DNA from: Branchiostoma floridae
Lineage: Eukaryota > Chordata > Leptocardii > Amphioxiformes > Branchiostomatidae
Length of the DNA: 64,000 nucleotides
Assembly (NCBI RefSeq): GCF_000003815.2
Contig: NC_049982.1
Span: forward strand, 31,036,407-31,100,406
Reading direction: 5' to 3'
The translations under genes and the position numbers were made by a program. Below are positions 11,730 through 24,500 of this stretch, piece after piece; positions within the stretch are counted from its first letter, which is position 1; each line of letters opens with the position of its first letter. Under the pieces are notes generated by a model, which was not told where the DNA came from, did not search any database, and worked only from the letters and a program-made list of their open reading frames with translations.

Positions 11730-12030
11730 GTTCCTGTATATAGTAGAGAAGATTCATCCCCCAAGCTACCGACATCTTGCACACTGCAGTTGTCCCTCCT
11801 CAGAAAGACATCTTTAGCCGCATATATAGTTTAAGTTGTGAACTTTTATTCAGCCTTTCGACCATTTACGGTGTGCGTTTACTGTATATAGTAGCGTAGA
11901 TTTATCCCTCATACTACCGACATGTGGCACACTGCAGTCGTCCCTCAGAAAGACATCTGTAGCCGCATAGTTCAAGTTTTGAACTTTTATTCAGCCTTTC
12001 GGCCATTAACAGTGTATGTTTACTGACAGA
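11730..12030. repeat. Two-copy tandem duplication, about 155 bp per unit
   Basis: The segment with gtatatagtag, cacactgcag, cagaaagacatct, gccgcata and tttattcagcctttcg is present twice in a row with modest divergence. No coding potential seen. Confidence 0.8.
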
Positions 12031-12406
12031 GTCACCGAAGAGAAAGTGTTCGGAACAACAATGTTCATCAAGAGAAGTTTGATAGATTTAGTGTGTACAC
12101 CAACTATATACAAAAGTTTTTACTTTCATTTTTAAAACTTTTTTTTCACCGTACTAAGAATATTGTTATTGGCAAGTGTCTTGTGCTTGTCAAATTCCAT
12201 TTCTATAGTCTCTGTTTTTGTCATCAGAGCTAGCCTTTTGTAATAGCCGCAGGCTCGTTGGGCAGTCCTAGTTGTGCGTGCTGAACAGCCAAACCACAAA
12301 TAAGTGATCTATGTAACACATATAGTCTAAGTATTAGTCTTTAGTATTGGAAGTGTCATTCTTCTCTCGTCGGGACAGCGATGCATTGGTGAGCGTATGA
12401 TGAACA

Positions 12407-12855
12407 CCTGTTGCAGACAGTTTACAAGTCTGTTAACCAACTACTCCCAGAATATCTCAATGTATTCCATATGGTATCTGAGACTCACAGTTACCCTACT
12501 CGTCATAGTTTAAGCCAATCAATACAGCTGCCACAAGTTCATTTGGAATGTGGAAGGCGTAAGTTTAGCCACAGGGGCGTTTGTCAGTGGAATCACCTTC
12601 CAATGACTTTAAAAACGGCTCCAAACATTGCAACGTTTAAGCGTATGATGAAACTGAGAGCTGACCTCTGACCTCACGACCGGACTGATAATGGATAGCG
12701 GTCTTTGTATTTATTATTTGTACGTTATGTATTGTATTGATGTGTCATGTACTATGTGTAATCCAGGGCCCCACTGTAAAGCAGTCACTTACTTACATTG
12801 AGCTGGGCCACCCTGGCTAAAGAAAACAGAATGAAAAAAAAAAAAAAATTAAAAA
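12407..12855 (+). pseudogene. 3' fragment of an L2/CR1-type LINE
   Basis: An 86-codon frame (12411-12671) matches the C-terminal tail seen in L2/CR1-group ORF2 proteins: a YKSVNQLLPEYL start, then YPTRHS, then a WNHLP motif and an ATFKRMMK end. It is followed by a 3' UTR-like stretch (ggccccactgtaaagcagtc, gagctgggccaccctggct) and an A-rich tract. EN and RT domains are absent, so it is a 5'-truncated dead copy. Confidence 0.7.
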
Positions 12856-13899
12856 AATGAGCCCAAGTAATCACAATACAGTGCTAGACTCTCTTCAAAC
12901 ACAATGGTATACACGGATCACATTTTCAACGAACACCGGACCTTTTTAAACCACCAGGATCAATATTGATGACCAATCACGTCAGACCGTAAACTCGCGA
13001 GAGTTACGGGCACGTGATGTTTTAAAACGTAATCTTACGGATATAAGTGACGTGGTTAAACGGGGTCAAAATTGGCCAAACGTGCTAGGACGTTTGTAAC
13101 GCCCAACGCCTGTTTAGTTGGTTATTGTGTGCCCTGACGTTGTATAGCCCTAGTAATGTTGGAGACGGGGTCATTTTTGGGTCGCGGGTGTCATACGTAC
13201 CCATGGAGACGTACGTTATTACCATATGTCCACGTCAGACGAGATCACCAAAGAAACGATTTAGAATTATGTCTTTTCCCTGGAGTACAATTAACGGGTT
13301 TGTGCATGACTGATCCAACGGACAGACAGTTCAGTGACATAGTTGACAGATTGTGCATGTACTTTATTCTGAGCAACAAAAATACAATTTTGGTCAGAAA
13401 ATGGATAGAAAATGCTAGAGAGAGGGAGCGAGAGAGAGGGAGAGAGAGGATTGAAATCTTTATGTCATCTTCTAGCCATGCCACATGGATAGGTACAGAA
13501 AATAAATAAATAAGTCAAACGTGACAATTTCAAATGACGAACTTGTACTGAAGAAACCATTTGCGATTAATTTATTTGATAATGCTTACATGAACATTTC
13601 ATAATGTATACTTCTTTTGCTTATCTTTTTTTACTACTGTAATGATGAAGTATAATGTTACATTTCTTATAAGTCTTATAGTCAATAATTTTTCTTGCAT
13701 AATCGTGGCAAGCATTCAAAAATGACACAATCCGTATGATCAAGAAAGAAATTTTAAACACAAGAAAGTAATATTTATGCTTTATCATGAACAGTAGTTA
13801 TCATTATCTTCGAACTATGGTACATAATCATGATTTACACCTAGATGTTGGTATACGTAGAATTAAACTATTAGACATCGTAAATTAAGAGACTCGTTT

Positions 13900-15568
13900 A
13901 CACAACCGTTGCTTCATATTCAGTTACGTTTCGGTGAACGTCTGTTTACTTATTCTGGCTGGTTCACACTGTACTGCAGCTATCTAGGTACACGTTTTAT
14001 ATGTTAATACTTTACGTTTGGGACTGCATCTGTAAACAGCGACACCTATAGCTGCAGTACAATGTGAACCAGTCAGACTTGCCCTGAAGAAGGTGATAGA
14101 TGGTCACCGAAACGTCGATAGATAAAAAACAACGGTTCTGGAAAATTTTTCTTTATTCAGTGACTCACAAACTTGATGAAACTATTTACGGACATTAGAC
14201 ATCGTGAAATAAAGTCAATTTTTCTTCCCATTGACGTCTCTATGAAACGTGTTTTACTAGTCGCGTTCATAATGAAGCTACAGGAAATGTCAATATATAT
14301 ATATTCATTCTATGTTGAGCACATTTACCCTATATCATGGGAAGAATAACCATTGACCAGTAAACATAGTACGTTCTTTGTTTATGGTCTCATTGATGAG
14401 TTTCTTCTTTCCATAGACCTGTATGTTATAGTTCGTGTTTTTCAGGGGCGCGTTCATAATGACGCTACGTAAAATTTTAGCAGATTTTTCATTCTTTGTT
14501 GAGCACATTTACCCTATATCGTGGGAAAAAATTGTCAACGTAAACTATGCGTAGGAACTTTTTTATAGCAATTACAAACGACGATTAGTCAACCCCCACA
14601 AAAGGCACTTTTTTCGCTTTGAGTGTACAACCGCACCACTCAGAACCCAAGGCTGTGTACCTCCGACCTAGCGCGCGGCTGCAAAACTTAACCTGCTAAT
14701 ATCTTCAGTGAAAAACAAGCTTTCAACAATCTAACTTTTGAGATCAGTTCCGCTGGCTAAAAGGGAATTTCTTACCGCTAAAAGCACGCGTCCATGCAGC
14801 CGTTTATTTTTTGGCTCGGATCTAGTTTACTCTAGTGCCCACTCGCGGAGTAATACATCAATGAGACCTTATAGCAATTACAAACTACAATTAGTCAATC
14901 CCCGCACTAATTTTCTGTTAGTATACAACTGCACCACTCAGGACTGTGTACCTCCGACCAAGCGCACGGCTGCCAAAGTTAATCTGCTAATTTCTTCAGT
15001 TTCTAACAAACTCCTGAGATCAGGTCGGCTGACTAAAAGGGAATTTCTCACCGCTAAAAACGAGCGACCATGCAGCCGTTGCTTTTTGGTCCCGTATTGT
15101 TCTACAGTGTCCACGTATAGAGCAATACATAAATGAGACCTAAAGCTAAGGGCACAACCCGCCGTACGTGTAAATATGTGCTGTCTACGTGTCAATGTGT
15201 GGGCAATCTTTTGGAATCCGTAAGTGGTGAGTACCACCTCCATACGAACTCGTAGGGAATCCGACGGATTTTGGAGCCCTCAGACACACCGTAGAACTTT
15301 ACGTGCAGGCAAAACGTTGTGTGCCATCGGGCTGCAGATTATTCGCCCCCCGTACGTGCCAGTACGAGCGACGCGCCTAGCCTGCCCTGTATAGCCTGAA
15401 AGTTTTCAGAAATACATGTCGGACGTGGCCTCCCCCCCCCCCCCCCAAAAAAAGGACGGACAAATTGCGGGTTGTGCCCTTAGCTTTACATGCAATTATA
15501 CAGGGTCTTCAACACGTGTGGCTGATGAACCGGATGTATTTTGGTTTCTTCTCATCACACGCTCCCGG
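13900..15568 (-). repeat. Downstream paralogous segment, copy B
   Basis: This block is repeated downstream of SRCR gene A (43430-44580) and gene C (58020-58915): the same order of phrases tttacgtttgggactgcatc, gctgcagtacaatgtgaacc, caccgaaacgtcgatag, gtgtacctccgacc and acgtgtggctgatgaacc. It marks the 3' flank of each tandem SRCR unit. In this copy two arms around 13963 and 14048 form an inverted repeat (ggttcacactgtactgcagc and its complement). ORFs here on both strands are not supported as genes. Confidence 0.6.
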
Positions 15569-15579
15569 TTAGTGTTGAT
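15569..15579 (-). CDS. Candidate terminal exon of SRCR gene B
   Basis: After the third SRCR exon the frame needs a phase-1 acceptor. The first reasonable one is TCCACACACAG at 15580, giving codons Asp-Gln-His-stop. The same acceptor and stop recur at equivalent places in copies A (44593-44583) and C (58927-58917), which is the main support. The tail is very short, so this stays tentative. Confidence 0.35.
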
Positions 15580-18500
15580 CTGTGTGTGGACAAAAACGTT
15601 TGAGTTTTAACAAAACAATACATAACGTTGGGTTTACTTGAGAGGTACAAATTGTTTTTTTTTTATCGCAACAGGTACAAATTGTTAAACTAGTACCTTG
15701 GAATTATCATTGCAAGATTAACTTTGCAGAGCCGACTGTAATGAAAAAAAAAAACATTTCAACGTTATATGCATCTTTCAAAATATAAACAAGAGTTCTA
15801 AGAGCTCATTTTTCATGGAGGTAATAAAGAACGATCCATACAGCGAAATCGAACTGGTTTGGCGTCCTTCTATCTACTGTGATGCAAGGGCCGCAGAATT
15901 CTACACGTTCAAACGTTTGTCATTTTATACACAACGTTAAAAAAAAAAAACATCTTGACTCACCGTCCGAGCAGACCACACCAGCGTCCTCACCGTGTCC
16001 ACAGTTATGTTTGCCCCATCCGTTGTGGCTGCACTGTTCGATGTTCGTCTCGGAACCCTCGCAGTCTAAGCTGTCCAGCCAGATTGGGCCTGACCCCTCC
16101 CCGAAGGCTGCTTCAGATCGGGCCTCGAGAGCGCTTGCGTACCCCATCAGACGACAGATCACGTTGGCGTCGTTCATGTGAAAACCGTCATCACAGACGG
16201 TCCCCCACTGTCCCTCATGGTACACTTCAACCCTGCCCTCGCTGGGCAAACTTCCACCCTCGAGGCGGATGCCTGAAATAAGACGACGTTGAATGGAAAC
16301 TTTTGTAAAAAAATACGCTGTCATGAACCCGTTACCATATGGCAGCACGGAAATGTATGAATATTTGTGTACATTATGAAATTGTTGTCTCTAAATTTTA
16401 TGAAGATTCACCAAGTTTGGTAGCCGACGCAACGACGTCAAAATGACGTCAAAATATGACGTCATCTGTATTTTAGCTATCCGCCATCTTTGATTGTCAA
16501 CCTTAAATGTGTAAGATAACTTTTTCAACATATAACCATTAAACCCTATGAAAAATAATTGTAAATGTTCACATGGATGTTTCATTATAAGAAATACCAA
16601 GTAATGATAAAATCCGAGTGATAATAAGCTGTTATACTTTTCGTCATGATATTGTCGGCCATCTTGGATTTTGACAAATTACATCATCACATTAGCATAA
16701 TCTATGGATATATAATTATATTTGTCACACTAAGATATGCTAGATATTAAAGATATATGAAAACAAGTGTAGTTTAGCAAGAAAATCTTCAAAACCCACT
16801 GTTGAAACAAAATTAATGATTTTTGTAAAATATGCTTTTCGGAAACCCATTGCCATGGCAACAAAAAAATTATAAACTTACTATTTTTTTACAATTGTTG
16901 CCAACAATATTTAAGGAAAAGTAACCCAGTTTGGTTGTCCTAGCATAAGGCGTTTGGGAGCTTACAACGTCAAAATTGGCGCGGTCACTTTTACCCCTAC
17001 CCCCTCCGTGCCTGGATAGGATTAAACCCTTCAGGTACTACATAACTTTTAAAGTTTATTTGGATGCATTTTTTTATCAAAATCAGTCTAAAAGAAACGA
17101 CCCTTGAAAGCAAATTAATCCATAGTATAACCTAGAATTTGACGCAAATTCCACAAAAATCGACACGTTCAAACATTAACAAATTTATATAAATCACTGA
17201 AAGAAAAACAAAAAAAAATTGACTCACCTTCCGAGCATACCACACCAACGTCCTCACCATGTCCACAGTTATGTTTGCCCCATCCGTTGTGGCTGCACTG
17301 TTCGATGTTTGTCTCAGAACCCTCGCAGGCCAAGTTGTCCAGCCAGATCGGGCCTGACCCCGCCCCGAACGCTGCTTGAGATCGGACCTTAGTAGCGCTT
17401 GCGTACCCCATCAGACGGCAGACCACGTTGGCGTCGTTCATGTCAAAATCGTCGTCACAGACGGTCCCCCACTGTCCGTCATGGTACACTTCAACCCTGC
17501 CCTCGCTGGGCAAACTTCCACCCACGAGTCGAATGTCTGAAATAAGACGACATGGAATGAAACTTCAAACTTTTGTAATAAAAAAACATGTATTAGGATG
17601 TAAAGAGGATAGCTGCCGACAGAGCCTGCTGGGCCAACCTGACTGCCTCATGTGTTGGACGACACGGGAGCCCCTAAGTCCTAAGTCTAAGTAATTAGAA
17701 ACCCGTTGCCATGACAGCACGGAAAATTATGAACCCTTGTGAACATTATGAGATTGTTGTCTCTAAATTTTAGAAAAAGACACCAACTTTGGTTGCCCTA
17801 GTTACCCTATCTAGATCGGGAGACTAAAAGTGCCAGCACCAACTTTGACGCTAAATCACTGCCGAACGACGTTTGCTAGAACTAAAAAACTTATTGACTT
17901 TTCCTAATATGTTGTTGGCAATTAACAATACTGCGAAAAAAATTGAATTTGTAATTTTTCGTGTTGCCATGGCAATTATTTCTATATTTGACCAAATTTT
18001 GACATTGCATTGTTTTTCTGTTAGACCACAGTTTTTTAACTATATCATTAACATCGTGTGCTATTTCAAGTTTCATTCATAATTAAATGTTTATAATTGA
18101 TGCTGATTTGATGATGTCATGGGCCAAAATACAAGAAGGCGGACAGTGTCATTAACATTAAATCTATGATATTCTTAAACAAATTCCTTCAAAATTATTA
18201 ATTTTTTTACAAAACACTACCACTTGAACCATTTTAGTACACTTCTATTGGGTTTGGAGGCTATATGTAAAAAAGCGTATTTTAGAAAATGTATCGACCG
18301 AAGATGGCGGACAAATGACGTCATGAAGGCGTCAGTGTCTTCGTCATTTACAACCAAAAACATGGCAGACTTAGATACCAGTAAGGTACCCTTTATAGTC
18401 ATTGTTTTGTTTAATCTAAGTGTAGCGGATATTCCATAGTTGGACTGTTTTTGCCCAAATTATGACATTATGACGTCATAATTATTTCATATTACGTCAT

Positions 18501-21500
18501 AACGATAAAAGCAATTACAGAAAACATAAGACTTTACTTATACATACTTCGTGGGACCGTGTAGCGCAGTGGCAGTTTCTTCAGCCCGTTACGGATTCGA
18601 ATCCGGCTGCCGTGTTACCGATCTTGTGCCCTTGGGAAAGGCACTTTACACGACTTTCCTCACTTCACTCAGGTCAAAATGAGAACTTAGCTTCGGCTGG
18701 GGCCGTCCTTTGGATAGGACGTTAAATGGAAGTTCCGTGTTCGGTAAGAGCAATACGCTAAGCACGTTAAAGAACCCGCCACATGTGCGAACATGAGCGG
18801 ATCAAACCATTCCGGCTAAAATAGGGGTAGGGAATCTCCCGAGCAGTCCTCGCAACCCCTGCTTCGCCTATTGGGTCAGTTATAGTTCTCACTCATAGTG
18901 AGCAATTGGGCTGGTCTCAATCATGATGTTTCTGACCTAGGGTGAAGAGTTGCTGTTACAGTTCCAATCATGTAACCCGTAACCTTGAGTGGCCTTCAGG
19001 CCTTGTTACGTGGTGACCATTGAGTAAAAAAAAAGTACATAATTCCCTTTAAATTTAGTGATCGTAACACAGTGAAATTAGGAGGGGGGAGGGGGTCTAT
19101 GGGGCAGAAACAGTGTCAAAAATACAATATATACATTTTGGAATAGAATACATATGAAATTTAGAATTCAATATGTATTGTTGAAAATCGCATATATGTT
19201 TTGAAAAAAGAATACTATTTTTGAGCAGACAATGCACCTGTGGTGCTATGAATTTAAAAAGTTGATACTGCTTTCAAATCTTGTAATGTACACGATTTCT
19301 AAAAGTGCTATCTCGTTTCTCAACCAGTATGTCGTTTGTAAAACGGTATATCAATTCCTTTGTAACTCAGGAAATGACGTCATTCGATTTCATTGTAACT
19401 CCGGATATGACGCTATGGTATAGCTGCCCTGTGAAAAAATCCCTTTGCCGGCATTTTTCTGTTAAGTTGTGTGCGTTCTTGGCAAATAACGCCGAATTAA
19501 ATACAGGCCACGGGTAGTCAGTGCTGCTATGGACGCTTGAACTCGATATCGGCCGGTTAGGGTTGGTAATGACCGTAATTTTGTCGATTATCGCTGGTGG
19601 AGGGAGGGAGGTGACCCAGCCACTCGGAGCGAAACAGTCGTGTTTGTTGGTGAATTGTGCGCATCTTTGGCGAAATACACCAATAGTAATGCGTGTCAGG
19701 AGTAGATAGTTTCCATGTACACCCTTGGATTTGATATCGACCAGTTTATTCGTAACTTACTGTTCATTTTACCGAGAACTTGTCACCGAATGAGATGGCG
19801 GCGCACTCAGGTCACTGTTCAGCAGGAGGAGGTCAAAGATCAACTTCTGTGCCTGATTACCCCATGTCGCCATACTGTGCCTGATGACCTCTATCATGAT
19901 TCTGTGTCCTGATTACAGTATACTGCTATTTTTCACGGTGTTTACCGGGCGCTGCATACGATAAGAATGGGAGGGGGCTGGAATAGGAGGCAAATAGTTT
20001 CTATACGTTTCGAACTCTTTCGGACTACAAGAATATATTTAACGTTACAGTCAGATTTGATATATTCTGACAGTACTACTACTATGCCTTATCTATTAAC
20101 AATAAAGGTCTTCATTCATTAACGGCCGGCCGGCCCTAACTGCTCACATCGGCATGTAACGGGTATGTTTTGCCGTGTTTTTCTGGATCAGCAGATACTG
20201 TATAATATTAGTGTAAATTGTAGAATTCCGCTGGGTGAAACCCTACCAAAAAGTGAAGGAAAAAATGGGAGAGGGTAGAAAAGCAACTGTGAGCAACTTC
20301 AAGGAAAGCCCCCGGAAAGCATTATTGCCAACTTTGATGTGTACTTGAGATTTACTGTTCACATACTTGCATTGAATACATTTGTATAGTTGTGGGTTAT
20401 TTTCTGAGGTCTGAGTATATGTGGCATGCAGTTAGAGGCCCTATAATTGTTGACTACAAGCACCAAAACGCCAAGGCGCCTTTGTTATCGTTTTCATTTT
20501 TTTATTCGAAAAAAAAAAATTGTGAGAAAGTACATTACATTAAGTTAATGCAAGCCACAGTTTACATCAGTAGCAATTTTCAATTGAAAAGGTATCGGGG
20601 TTTGGTGGCAGGGCAAGCGGGTCTCCCGGCAGTCTCGACCGTTGCCACTGCCGATTCTATCGCTGGCGTGCGGTGCGAACATGTCTTTGAAAGTGGCCAC
20701 AAAACCGCCGAAACCTGAGCGCAGAATTCCCAGAAACATTTGATCATATGACCGTTGCTTCGTTTCAACACTCGACCCTTCCCGTCAGGAATATCCCCGC
20801 GACCGATGTGTCCACCAAACGGGCGGGGGGCCAGGTCTCTGATCACCGAGTCCGCATAGCGAAATCGCACGCTGATTTCGGACGCCATCGGCAGGCCGTC
20901 ATCGCCCGCAGGAGCGAAGGGACACCTGCCTTCAAAGCTGGTTGTCGACCTATGGCTGCCCACGCGGGGAGTGGCAACCTGGTCGACGGGGTAGCAAAAC
21001 GACTGGCGGGAGAGTGTGCGACTGCTCGCCGTCGTTTCCCGATCGAACTACTGTAGTCAACAACCACTCTCTTAGGGTACGCTGTGTAACGACATGGTCA
21101 GAAAAATGTATGGGAACATTTTTTCTTGAAACCACCATAACTCATCACCTCTACAGGTCGCCAAGACTCGGGCCAGTTGTCGCCCGATACCCCGTCCACC
21201 CGATCGCGAGCAACCATCGGGTCCGCTGCCCGACTCCAAACGTGCCTTGCAGGGTTGCCTTGTTGGGCCGCCACTTCCTCCGAGGCATGCGGAGTTGGTC
21301 GGAACCTGCGCGGCGGCACCAATCCTGCCTCCCGGTGCCGAGCCCGTTTGGCCCGGGAAGAGGGCCAAATTCACTCAGTGACCCCATCTTTCCTCGACGC
21401 CGCTGTCTTGCTTGTGCCACCGGCTGCAGCAGCCCCTTTAGGACTCACAAGCGATCGACCAACGTCCATGACGGATCGTCCTGCTCGGACATACACACCC

Positions 21501-24500
21501 TCACCCGGGTCCCATCGCGCACGCTCTAGAGTGACCTCACCGACGGATCGGTCGACATCGGCCGGTGGTGGGCTCGCGCCGTAGAGACGGTGGAGATCCC
21601 ACGTCGGACCGACGGAAGACCCAACGAAGGACAACACCCAATGACTCGCGCACACGTTAGACTCTTACGTGTTTCAAGACGGGACGGTATGGGCGACCGG
21701 ACCTCGCAGCAGAACCCGGGTGTCCTGTGTGGCAAGACCGTTGCCGCCGACGCGCTGGCCGTTGCGACGTGCCGGCCGTTGAGACGCGCTGGCCGTTGCG
21801 GTGCGCTCTGGGAACAGTTCGCCGCAGGGACAACACCGCACAACACGTACGTGTCCGGGCCCGGCTCCTGCATCACGAGCGATAATCAGAGGCTATCATC
21901 AAACCGGTCACGGCGCAGCGGGCCCGCACCCGTACCGCTCGACGCTGGCCAATAGGTCTTCCGATCCATTTTAGGCCGGGCAGACCTTACACGCCCACTC
22001 TTTAACCCCTAAGCGATCGAACATACACTTGATCTCTCTTCAAATTTTTTTTCAACTTTCCCATTTCTGTCCGTATCTAGCCTCAAGCTCCCGCTTCGGA
22101 AATGTTCCGCTCGGGAGCTACTCTCTGTCCGTCGACCTTTGCCCATGTAGGTCTCTCCTAGAGCGGGTGCCAGACCCACTGCGGCGACGGTGGCGGTTGG
22201 TCTGCACCTCCTTAGAGTCGGGTCGGAATGCAGCCAAAGCGGGAGGTAATCTCCTTCGAAGGCCAAATACGCACACGAGAATGATAGCAAACATTAACAC
22301 AAGGGAAAGTTAAAAAGGACTTTCACGATATAGTTATTGTACTTTATTTATTGGAACATGGAACGCGAGACCGGCGTCGAGGCGTGCGGACCCGCTGCAC
22401 CTATTCTCCAAGGGCGTCCCGCGGTGTGTGCTGCAGCTGCCGGACCGAGAACAGGCAATCGTCCTATGGCCCTATTCGTAGGGCTTGGGCCGGGCCCCCG
22501 TCCCCTCCCTGCAGGGTTTCCACAACGGCGGACTTTTTCTGGTGCGTCGGCGGCAACGGTTTGCGCCACACACCTTCGATCGCTTCGGGGTTAAAGAGTG
22601 GCAGATGTTTCGTGTAAGACATCACGAAATCGCCGGCGAGCGCAGCCAGGGGTACGGGGGACCTGTCGGGGTCCATGCCCGATCGCACAGTCCATGTGTA
22701 CGCTGTATCATCACGTTCATGTACGCCATCACGAAATCGCCGGCAAATGCAGTCAGGGGTGCGGGACAATTTCGGGCCCTATGCCCGAACGCGCTATAGT
22801 ATCACGAAGTTGATGGCAAATAGCGCTTGAAACTTGGCCCAGTCTTACTGTAAGCCAGTTATAAAATGGCAGGGAGACGCAGGCGGGCGCACGACATATC
22901 GGGCGACCTGCGCCTGCTTGTCTCCTCTACGGGCCATGGCAGCATCCGGTCCGCTGTGGTAAGGTGTGGTTCTGCGGTAAAACAGTATTGAGACGGGCTA
23001 CGGCAAACGCAACACTCCCGTACGGGGCGTGGTAGCTAGTGGTTCGCTGTGGTAAGGTGCGGTTCTGCGGTAAATCAGGACTGAAAGAGGCCACGGAAAA
23101 CGCAACACCCCTGTACGAAGCGTGGTAGCTAGTGGTTCGCTGTGGTAAGGTGTGGTTCTGCGGTAAAATAAGATTGAGATGGGCTACGGCAAACGCAACA
23201 CTCCTGTACGGAGCGTGGTAGGTAGTGGTCCGCTGTGATAAGGTGTGGTAACGCGGTAAAACAGGATTGAGACGGGCTACGACAAGCGCAACACTCCTGT
23301 ACGGAGCGTGGTAGGTAGTGGCTCGCTGTGGTAAGGTGTGGTTCTGCGGTAAAACAGGATTGAGATGGGCTATGGAAAACGCAACACTCCTGTACGGAGC
23401 GTGGTAGGTAGTGGTCCGCTCTGGTAAGGTGTGGTAACGCGGTAAAACAGGATTGAGACGGGCTACGACAAGCGCAACACTCCTGTACGGAGCGTGGTAG
23501 GTAGTGGTCCGCTGTGGTAAGGTGTGGTTCTGCGGTAAAACAGGATTGAGACGGGCTACGGCAAACGCAAAACTCCTGTACGGAGCGTGGTAGGTAGTGG
23601 AACGCTGTGGTAAGGTGTGGTAACGCGGTAAAACAGGAAAGAGGTGGGCTAAGGCAAATGCAACACCCCTATACGGGGCGTGGTAGATAGTGGTCCGCTG
23701 TGGTAAGGTGTGGTAACGCGGTAAAACAGGAAAGAGACGGGCTACGGCAAATGCAACACTTCTGTACGGAGCGTGGTAGGTATTGGTTCGCTGTGGTAAG
23801 GTGTGGTTCTGCGGTAAAACAGGATTGAGACGGGCTACGTCAAACGCAACACTCCTGTACGGAGCGTGGTAGGTAGTGGTCCGCTCTGGTAAGGTGTGGT
23901 TCTGCGGTAAAAGCGGAATATCGTGGCGAAGACTAGTTTTATTCGGACCTGTAGCAATCTACTGCGTGGTAGCCTGGTAACCATATCATCGGGAGCCTGT
24001 TCCTATCTTTTCGGTGATGAGGGCGGGCCCGCCCGTCCAGCTGATAAGCGTGCGCCGGGGTAGTTTTGTACGGGCTTGGATTCAGTTACCACGCTCCCGG
24101 CAGCGGAAACTACAAAGACTGGCTTAAAACATCCAGCGGCGAAATCTTGAAAGGGCAGACAGAAACAAGTCGATCTGGCTCACGTGAACGCTCACGCCAA
24201 ATCCCCCAGATCTTTAACGGGGGAATAGTTTTAATAAAGGTGATTTTTCCTGCATCCTGTTTGATTTGGTTTTAATATTTCATTTTCTCCCACAAAAGTT
24301 GACAATCTTTTGTTTAAGATCGAACTTGATAATTTTCCAAGACAGATTGAAATGGCAATATCCCGATAATTATTGACTTTATGAGCTATAGTACCTTCAC
24401 CCGATCCTTTTTTTATTGCAACATTAATACAGTACAAAACATAGTGGTGCCCCCACTCAAGCACACAGGCTTGTATTAAAGACACCACTAGACAAAATAA

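Larger units (their letters stand above)
11154..13900. other. Intergenic; tandem duplication and LINE fragment
   Basis: No gene supported. Contains a two-copy tandem repeat (11730-12030), the 3' end of a LINE (12407-12855) and a purine-rich GA tract (13415-13450). Confidence 0.45.

Noticed and set aside
14080-14140. Possible hammerhead ribozyme: ctgaaga, a GGTGA/TCACC stem and cgaaacgtc
   Set aside because: The core words fit, but there is no stem I between the sequences before ctgaaga and after the cut site, and no room for a stem III loop. The copies near 43660 and 58235 have lost the core. Treated as a phrase of the shared repeat.
14938-15243. Minus ORF similar to the ORF at 44099-44332
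   Set aside because: The similarity follows from the segmental duplication; the frame is broken differently in each copy and absent in copy C.
15920-16348. Longer SRCR ORF starting at a Met at 16348
   Set aside because: The upstream part lies beyond a clear acceptor and is not shared with other SRCR exons; it is intron.
20580-21955. Many 60-195 residue ORFs on both strands of the palindrome arms
   Set aside because: Overlapping ORFs in all frames of a GC-rich block, with no recognised motif; conservation between arms is DNA-level, not coding evidence.
22951-23910. Regular repeats resembling a CRISPR array
   Set aside because: Units of 94 bp without unique spacers, in a eukaryotic genome; a satellite.
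24340-24400. RT-like VNNYR residues continuing the left-arm RT fragment
   Set aside because: The right arm, lacking the LINE, does not have them; they arise where the LINE 3' end meets the target.
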